Shown here piece by piece: positions 45,887 to 53,100 of a stretch of 64,000 nucleotides of DNA. This stretch comes from CAYRFQ01 sp964423615 (GTDB lineage Bacteria > Planctomycetota > Planctomycetia > Gemmatales > Gemmataceae). The stretch covers positions 1 through 64,000 of the forward strand of contig CAYRFQ010000016.1 of the NCBI GenBank assembly GCA_964423615.1. Reading direction: 5' to 3'. Positions within the stretch are counted from its first letter, which is position 1, and the number at the start of each line of letters is the position of its first letter. The translations under genes were made by a program, and so were the position numbers. Under the pieces are notes generated by a model. That model was not told the DNA's origin. It ran no database searches and saw only the letters and a list, made by a program, of their open reading frames with translations.

Positions 45887-47251
45887 TCAGCTTTCGACGA
45901 TCCGGACTCGTTGTTTCGGCACGACTCGATGAACTCCCGTAGTAATCACGAGGTCATTGGGTCGCAGCGTCCCTCGAGTGAGTACGCGATCGCCTTCGGT
46001 GTAAAACACTTCGACTTCCCGTCGTTGGACGATGCCCGTGTCGTCGGTCTCTTTTTTCACAACGTAGACGGCCCAAAGACCTCGGCTACTCCGGACAAGC
46101 GCAGTGGACGGTACCCAATAGCCATTCGTCGGTCGTTCTTCTTCGAGGGCCAAACGGGCTATTTGCCCCGGGACGCCGAGGTAGGGGGCACCTTCATCCA
46201 GTTGAAAAATGACCTCACGTGTCCGTGTTTGGGCATCGAGTTCGGGGAGTATTCGGGAAAGCGTGGCCGAGAGCGATTTGGCCGGGGAAGATTGGTCGCC
46301 GATGAGCACGGGGTGCGATTCCCTCTTGTCCAGCCGAAGGACTGTGGCTGCGGGAAGGCCTACTCTGACTTCGAGTTTTCCCGATTCGACGAGCCGCAAG
46401 ATGGGCATGTTAGGGGCGACGATCGCTCCCTCATCCACATGCCGAGTGGAAATCGTTCCTGCGAAGGGGGCCAAAAGTGTACTGTCGCGAAGTTGGACAT
46501 CGATCGAACGGATCGACGCCGCAAGTCGATCGACCACCGCTTTTTGGGCTGCTGTTTCTTCTTCGCGGTAACCTTTCTTCAAGTCGGCCCAGTTTTCCTT
46601 GGCGTTGGCCAGTTTGGCCTTCGCCGACTGGAGCGTGTACTGAGCCGTATCGTAATCTTGTTGTGACCCAGCGTCTCGCGTTGATAATCGTATCTGGCGT
46701 TTGAAGTTCATCGTCGCAAGTTGCATTTGGGCTTCCAGATCGTGCATCAGGGCTTCTGCCGCGGCGATCTTTTCTCTGCGATAACCCCTACGGAATTGAG
46801 CGAGGCGAGCTTCGGCTTCGGCTTTTTGGGCGACAAGTTGGTCGCGTGAGGCAAGCAGTTCTTCTGTGTCCAGAATTGCTAATTCGTCACCCTTTTTGAC
46901 TTGGCTTCCTTGTTTGACTAACATTTTTTCGATTCGTCCGCTGGGACGATTGAACGCTAACTCGGTTGTGCGGCTTGCCGTGACGATCCCAGTGTAGGTT
47001 CGTTTTTGCGAAAACGAAAACACCTCCCTCATGGACTGTACCTGAACCGGCATGAGTCTAGCACCAGGCTTGTTTTCGTTAGACGGTCCCTGAGCTTTTC
47101 CACCCACTGCCAACACGGTTCCGATTCCAAGACCAGCCAATACCACGACGACGATCCCGAGGATCGTTCGACGTGATGTCAAAAAATGACGAAATGTCAA
47201 TTCGTTTCCAAAAAAAGGGGCGTTAGCACCCTTCGACTTGTTCGAACTCAT
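45887..47251 (-). CDS. RND periplasmic adaptor (membrane fusion protein)
   Basis: This 454-residue protein starts at the ATG at 47251, 9 bases after GGAGG. A membrane segment at about residues 25-48 (RTILGIVVVVLAGLGIGTVLAV) anchors it; there is no lipobox. Typical HlyD-like parts follow: the first barrel-lipoyl half (RIEKMLVKQGSQVKKGDELAILD), an alpha-helical hairpin (about 140-245), the second lipoyl half (STLLAPFAGTISTRHVDEGAIV) and the beta-barrel. It links the RND permease to an outer-membrane channel. Its start lies inside the 3' end of tetR (29-base overlap), which indicates cotranscription and possibly coupling. Confidence 0.93.
   Translation of the reverse strand: MSSNKSKGANAPFFGNELTFRHFLTSRRTILGIVVVVLAGLGIGTVLAVGGKAQGPSNENKPGARLMPVQVQSMREVFSFSQKRTYTGIVTASRTTELAFNRPSGRIEKMLVKQGSQVKKGDELAILDTEELLASRDQLVAQKAEAEARLAQFRRGYRREKIAAAEALMHDLEAQMQLATMNFKRQIRLSTRDAGSQQDYDTAQYTLQSAKAKLANAKENWADLKKGYREEETAAQKAVVDRLAASIRSIDVQLRDSTLLAPFAGTISTRHVDEGAIVAPNMPILRLVESGKLEVRVGLPAATVLRLDKRESHPVLIGDQSSPAKSLSATLSRILPELDAQTRTREVIFQLDEGAPYLGVPGQIARLALEEERPTNGYWVPSTALVRSSRGLWAVYVVKKETDDTGIVQRREVEVFYTEGDRVLTRGTLRPNDLVITTGVHRVVPKQRVRIVES
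47178..47190. promoter_or_regulatory. Second copy of the 13-bp TetR-region palindrome
   Basis: GTCAAAAAATGAC inside the adaptor gene is identical to the site upstream of tetR at 47975. It lies about 60 bases inside the adaptor. It could be an internal operator or a chance match with coding sequence. Confidence 0.3.
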
Positions 47252-47951
47252 GGGGAAATACCTCCAGCCGTATCCGCTCGCGGACGGCGTGGTAATCATA
47301 TTCGGAAGAGAGCGGTTTGAAACCGTAACCATCAAGCAAACTATTGGTGGCAACGTGCAGGGCGTTGCGCGGATCTTTGATCCCCAGCTGGTCCAAGGAC
47401 GAACTCGTTGCCATGATCGTAAAAGCACCGTAATGCAACGACCACAACCCAAAAACTAAATCTTCGCATGTGAAACCGTTGGGAAGAGTCAACTGCCCCT
47501 GTTGTACACCTTCGGAGACAACTCCTGCGACGACACCAATGCAACCAGATTCACATGAATGCATTGCGTGCCGTCTTTCTTCGGATGTTTTCTCCCAAAG
47601 AGCATCAGACCGAACGAGTTGTTCGACATTGAAATAATCCGGATACAATTGTACGAACAACTCCGACGCAATTCCGATGGCTTGCAATCGCTCACGAGGA
47701 AGGGCTTTCCAGTCGCGAGCCCGTCGGAACAAGTCGACCCGAACTTTCATCGTTTGGATAACCAACGCGATGACAATTTCTTCCTTGTTCTTGAAGTGGT
47801 TATAAATCGTCCCGGTGGAATACTGGAGGTCGCGGGCGATTTGGTGCATGCTCAGGTTGTGGTAACCTTGCTGGAGATATCGCCGAGCGAGTTCCAAGAT
47901 GCGAGCTTCACGCTCACGCATTTCATTCTGTTTCCGTGACAATGTATTCAT
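47223..47951 (-). CDS. TetR/AcrR family regulator of the efflux operon
   Basis: This 242-residue regulator has an N-terminal TetR helix-turn-helix at about residues 16-64 (ARILELARRYLQQGYHNLSM; YSTGTIYNHFKNKEEIVIAL) and a ligand-binding helical domain. It starts at an ATG and overlaps the adaptor gene by 29 bases, so tetR, adaptor and permease form one operon that it probably represses until a drug or metabolite binds. A perfect GTCA-N5-TGAC palindrome lies 24-36 bases upstream of its ATG and is the best operator candidate. The outer-membrane barrel gene reads away from the same interval and may share control. Confidence 0.93.
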   Translation of the reverse strand: MNTLSRKQNEMREREARILELARRYLQQGYHNLSMHQIARDLQYSTGTIYNHFKNKEEIVIALVIQTMKVRVDLFRRARDWKALPRERLQAIGIASELFVQLYPDYFNVEQLVRSDALWEKTSEERRHAMHSCESGCIGVVAGVVSEGVQQGQLTLPNGFTCEDLVFGLWSLHYGAFTIMATSSSLDQLGIKDPRNALHVATNSLLDGYGFKPLSSEYDYHAVRERIRLEVFPHEFEQVEGC

Positions 47952-47974
47952 ATCATTCTCATTATTGACATATC

Positions 47975-47987
47975 GTCAAAAAATGAC
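47975..47987. promoter_or_regulatory. Candidate TetR operator
   Basis: GTCAAAAAATGAC (half-sites GTCA and TGAC, 5-base spacer) lies 24-36 bases before the tetR ATG in the divergent interval. It is flanked by further TTGAC words (TTGACA at 47965, TTTGAC at 47994). An identical 13-mer occurs at 47178. Confidence 0.5.
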
Positions 47988-48217
47988 AAGTTGTTTGACT
48001 GGTTTTCCAAAAGAAACTGGACTTGGTGTTTTGCTCTGGGGAGATTAGACCTCATCCTTCCCAAGAGGGTTGCTTTGATTTACCATCTTTTTCACCTTTT
48101 TGCCATCGGATTTGTGGAGGAGGATGCTCAGCACACAAAACCGCTCTTGTTCCGATTCCTTACCCTACGTATGAAAGCGGGGCGATTCGACCCAGACTCC
48201 TGTCGAGGGCGACCAAA

Positions 48218-49321
48218 ATGTGCCGTGGCTTCATTTCTCTCTTAGTGTCAGCAAAGTTACTCTTCTTGGCAACTTCCCCCGCGCTGCCCCAAACGACCAA
48301 GAAACTACCCAACCTTCCCAAGTCGGTGACTTGGCAGCCGGCCAACCCAGAGACTTCGGCAAATACCGAGATACCCGCGCCAACGCGATTTGTCGGAGCA
48401 GGTGTGATGCCAGATGGCATTTATCAAACCAAAACCTCCGCCGCTCCGTATCCGTTTCCTGGGGTTGGGCCACCAAATTTCGTCGATCCGCTGGTCCCCG
48501 TCGGAATAAACGGATTGGAACGTCCCCCCGGTTTCTTCAGCGCATTCGAAATTGGATTGATCCATCCGACGATTAATGGTGAACTGGTCGGGACCGCCCC
48601 GGTTTCGGGAGTGAACGTCCCGGTCATCCTTGCTCCCGCTAATCTGGACTGGACAGGAGCCCCGAGGTTTACACTTGGCTATCACTTCGCCAGCAACGCT
48701 GGTAGTGCCGTCGCGGATTACCGTTTGTTCGCCAGCGAAGGCACGAAAGATTTCGCTACGTTCGGAAATTTCGGAGCCGCTTTCCAAACCACCCGACTCG
48801 ATTGGCAATCGATCGACCTGGGTTACAATACTCCCGACTTGGCACCCCAGCCGCTTTTGGACGTCCGTGCTGATCTCAACCTCCGGATCGGCGCGATCTA
48901 TTACGATCATTTTTTGCGAAACTCCTCGTTCCAGCAAAAGGCCAGAAACCAATTCGTCGGTGTCGGTCCCGTTGCGGCGATTAACGCCACCCATCGACTC
49001 GGCTTCCTTCCCCAACTCGCTCTCTACGGTCAGATCGAAGGGGGAGTGCTCATCGGTGGGATTGAGCAGTCATTTGAAGAAATTCGCTCCGTTGGTCCGA
49101 ATCAATTCGTTGGTGGTGCGCGGGACATCAGTGAGACAGGAGCCGTCCCGGTGTTCGGAGTCGAAGCCGGATTAAGCTTTATCCCAAAACGCGGGTCCGA
49201 TTGGTTTCGCTTCACGTTTGGGTATGTGTACGAACAATGGTTTGGAACAGGAAACGCTGGATTGTCTTCCGGTGATGTCTATTTTCAGGGCCTATTCTTC
49301 CGAGGTGAGTTCAATTATTGA
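48218..49321 (+). CDS. Putative outer-membrane beta-barrel protein
   Basis: This 367-residue protein starts at an ATG after GAGGGCG and has a signal peptide (residues 1-25, CRGFISLLVSAKLLFLATSPALPQ). After a proline-rich linker, the mature part is made of alternating strands (FRFTLGY-type segments: PRFTLGYHFASNAG; DVRADLNLRIGAIYYDHF; LALYGQIEGGVLIGGIEQSF; WFRFTFGYVYEQWF) ending in a strand with aromatic last residue (GLFFRGEFNY), as expected for barrels of the planctomycete BBP7/Lpg1974-like type. The family call is tentative. It is divergent from tetR; a link with efflux (channel or regulated porin) is possible but unproven. Confidence 0.72.
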   Translation: MCRGFISLLVSAKLLFLATSPALPQTTKKLPNLPKSVTWQPANPETSANTEIPAPTRFVGAGVMPDGIYQTKTSAAPYPFPGVGPPNFVDPLVPVGINGLERPPGFFSAFEIGLIHPTINGELVGTAPVSGVNVPVILAPANLDWTGAPRFTLGYHFASNAGSAVADYRLFASEGTKDFATFGNFGAAFQTTRLDWQSIDLGYNTPDLAPQPLLDVRADLNLRIGAIYYDHFLRNSSFQQKARNQFVGVGPVAAINATHRLGFLPQLALYGQIEGGVLIGGIEQSFEEIRSVGPNQFVGGARDISETGAVPVFGVEAGLSFIPKRGSDWFRFTFGYVYEQWFGTGNAGLSSGDVYFQGLFFRGEFNY

Positions 49322-50189
49322 TCTGGGTTCCGTTTGAACCTATATACGAATGTTTTGTCGCTAATCGCTCGTCCTGGAAAGCATTTAGGAATAGGCGTAC
49401 TCCTTCGATTACGCAATGCTCGTAACGCTACCCAGGAACCGTTCCGTTCGATCGGTTGATACATGGCGAGAACTTCGATCCCCCCGAGAGCATTCCAAAC
49501 TCCGAATTAGTGACGAACACCAAAGTGACGTGACGAGTAACAAGCCCTGTAAAAGGTTCTCGTCGAAAAAGTTGCTTTGGCCGGTTCTGAGAATTGTTCC
49601 CAAAGGGATGAAAATGCTAGCCCAGTCGAGAGGCACCGCTACTCGCTGGGATTTTGGACTTGCATTTAGTCAGTCCCGGTTCCCGATACTGATATCTGAG
49701 TAACCAGACAGACTTTTGATCCAAAGACGTCGTCGAGCTGTTTCGAAGAACCGAGATTCGATCTTTTCGCCTTCCTTGTTGGATGTCATTATTGACCTTG
49801 GACAAGTAGACCAAACACGATTCCAAACTCAGAGCATACTCTCATTCTACCGAAGTGATAATACCAGCGAGTCTAACGAAAAAGCAATTGGTTGTGTCTT
49901 GTTGTATGCGATAATTGTCTTGCTTTCATTGGATTTTCCGCCGCACCCAACAGGTGTCGTGGGGCGACGGAGGAGGAAGACAGCAGCATAACGATGGGAG
50001 TTGGCGGAAACGGCTATACTGTCAAGCCAGCACAAGCACTCCTGCGAAAACCCGATGGGCCTGGACGGACGTCCTGATACCTTCCTTTCTGGGTAAACCA
50101 CACGAGCACTCCCATAATTTCCTCCTTGTCTCGATCCAATTACTCTCCAAAACTAATGTCTTACTCCTTGTATTTATCCGGAGATTCTG
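49322..50189. other. Long intergenic region
   Basis: About 870 bases; short open frames in it show no family features or consistent coding character. A promoter-like pair TTGGTT-N16-GATAAT at 49888-49915 could serve the large surface-protein gene. No repeat shared with other regions was seen. Confidence 0.45.
49888..49915 (+). promoter_or_regulatory. Candidate promoter of the large surface protein
   Basis: TTGGTT (49888) and GATAAT (49910) are separated by 16 bases, 275 bases upstream of the ATG at 50190. It is a weak match and tentative. Confidence 0.25.
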
Positions 50190-53100
50190 ATGTTCCGTTG
50201 GCGCTCCCTGTTCTACCGTCCCCTTCCAGTCTTTCGCTCAAAGGTCAACGCACTTAACCTTGAGCAACTCGAAGACCGAGTCACCCCGTCATCCCTCTTC
50301 GTGGACCCCACGAACATGACAGGGATCGAAGATGGTTCAATGGACAATCCCTTCAACACGATTCAGGAGGCCATCGATGCCGCTGTCGACGGCAACACCA
50401 TCCACCTCGCCAGTGGTGACTATCTGGAAGATGTCGTTGTTGACAAGCAACTCACCCTGTCCGGGGCCAACGAAGGGATTGACCCGCAGTGGGTCCGTGG
50501 TGTCGAAACGATCCTCACCGGGAACATCAGCGTCTTGGAGAGCAACGTCACGATCAATGGCTTGACTCTGTTGAACGGATCGAAGGTCACTTCCTTCCAG
50601 GAGACTTTCGAAGTCCCCGACGGTTCTGACATTCCCGACTCGCTTACGGTCAATTCCGGCACGTTCGGAATTCAGGACGGTGCTTTGGTCAGCATGGCCG
50701 ACGACAGCCAAGCGACCGTCTCCAGTACCACCTTCAGCGATTTCAGCGTGGAAGCCGATGTGGCGTTGAATGGTACCGGCAGTGCTGCGTTGTTGGGGAG
50801 GGTTGTCGACAGCGATAACTATTACGTTGCGGGCATAGAAAACGACGGAACCACAGTCAGGGCTTATATCGCCGCGAACAATAACGGGGTCCTGACAGAC
50901 CTGGTTCGTCGAGCGATCGTTCCGAGTTCCGGGAAACTCCGCTTTGAACTCTCCGGGGACCGATTACGATTGTTCCTCAATGAAACCCGCCTCGCCACTG
51001 CCTTCGACGACACAATTGCATCAGGGGCCGTTGGACTGGAAGCCGATGACGGTGTGACCATCGACAACTTGGTCGTTCGAGAGGAAGGTGAGGCAGGCCT
51101 TTACTTCGGTGCCAACACCAACGGCCTCTCGGTCTTGAATAACATTTTCACCGGTGAGCAAGATTCTGCAGCAATCTATTCCACATCGATCACCGAGAAT
51201 CAAGACATTACTGTGCAGAACAACGACGTCAGTGGCTGGATGACCGGAATCGACCTCCAGAATGCCTCCGGCGTGAATCTCTTCGAAAACTACCTCCACG
51301 ACAATGTCGTCGGGATCGAGACCCAGGACGTGACGACCGCTACCGTCTCGGGTAACCTCATCGAATACCACACGGGGCCAGGCATCTTCCTGGGAAGTAA
51401 CACCACGGGCATCCAGATCAACCAGAACAACTTCTTCGGAAACGTTACAGGTCTCGAACAGACCACTCCCGAGAACGTCGATGCTGAGAATAACTTTTGG
51501 GGTTCGAGTTCTGGACCCATGATCAGCTTGAACGGTGGCCAGGGAGACTTCATCCTTGAGGCAAATGCTGGCAGCATCGATTTTATTCCGTTCTTGACAA
51601 ATCCCTCACTCCCGTTCCAGGATGGATTCACCAACGAGTCGAAATTCGCAGAAATCTATAACGGTGAGCTGGGCAGCTTTGCCTTCGAAGACGAACAAGT
51701 CGCAGGAACCGTCGACTCCCAAAATATTGCCATCCTATCGGATGACGTGGTGACCGATGTGATTGTCCAGGCTCAGCTCTCTCCCGCCGTCGACGGCTCT
51801 GCTGGGATTGTGGCCCGTTACAGCGCTGGTGGTCTGAACACCTACTGGGCTGGGATCGTCCGTGATGGAGCCACCACGAGAGCCGAGTTGTGGAAACGCG
51901 TGAACGGCGCGTGGAGTTTGCTCGATGGTGCGGACATCGCCAACGAATCGAGCACCGTACGGCTGACCATTATCGGCGACCGACTTGAACTCTTGGTCGA
52001 TGGCAATTTCATTACCTTCGTGCGCGACAGCAGTCTGGCCCAAGGGAATTCTGGTTTTTGGCTCGGCAACGACTCGACTCTCGATGACTTCCTGGTGTCA
52101 ACCGACGTCACCACCAACGTCACACAAGGAGTCGTGGATGACTTCAACGTCGGCAACGGAGCCAAGCCGCAACCGTTTTATCTGCCCGAGAGCGGGAACT
52201 TCGTCATCGAAGACGGTCAACTCCTCGCTCGCGGAGCTGGGAGCAACATCGTGGACGTCGTTGGCGTATCTGCTTCGGACGCTGCCGTGGAAGCCAGACT
52301 CGACCAGCAGAACACTGGGTCCGTCGGAATGTTGCTACGCTATTCTTCGGGTCAGAACTGGTATTGGGCAGGCATTATCAATGACACTGATGCGGGTACA
52401 ACCACCGCCGAGATTTGGGCACGAGTCAATGGAGTCGATTCTCAACTCGCAACCATCCCGATCAACGACCAGTCCGGCCTGTGGCGGTTTGAAGCCATCG
52501 GAACTACCTTATCGCTTTTGCGTGATGATGCCTTTGTCCTGGGGACCACAAATGACTTACTCACCGCACCGGGAAGTGTTGCTTTGAGTGCGTCCAACTC
52601 TGGCACTATTGACGATTTCCTGACAGAGGACCCGGTTCGCGTTATCCCTGACCTGACCTTCTCCGACTCGTTTGCTCAGATCGGCGGCTCCCAACTCTCG
52701 AACCAGAACTACGAGGTCGACGCGGGACAGTTCGTCATTTTCAATGAAGCTGCGTTGGCCCAAAATTCAGTCAATAACCTGGCGGTCTTGCGAGATTTTA
52801 ACGAGGCAGACACGCGTGTCGTTGCCGACACCACTCAAAATGCAACCGGGTCAGTGGGATTGATTGCTAGATATGCGGACCTCTTCAATTACTATTGGGG
52901 CGGGATTGTCAACAACGAGGGAGTATTCACTGCTGAGATTTGGCGAAACGTCAACGGAAACTTCCTTCAGCTGGGCCAAGAAAACATTGCCGAGCCAACA
53001 GGAATGCTTGAGTTTGAAGTAGCAGGAGACAACCTCGCATTGACCCTCGACGATGTCGAACTCTTAGTGGCCACCGATTCCTTACTGACAACCGGAACAG

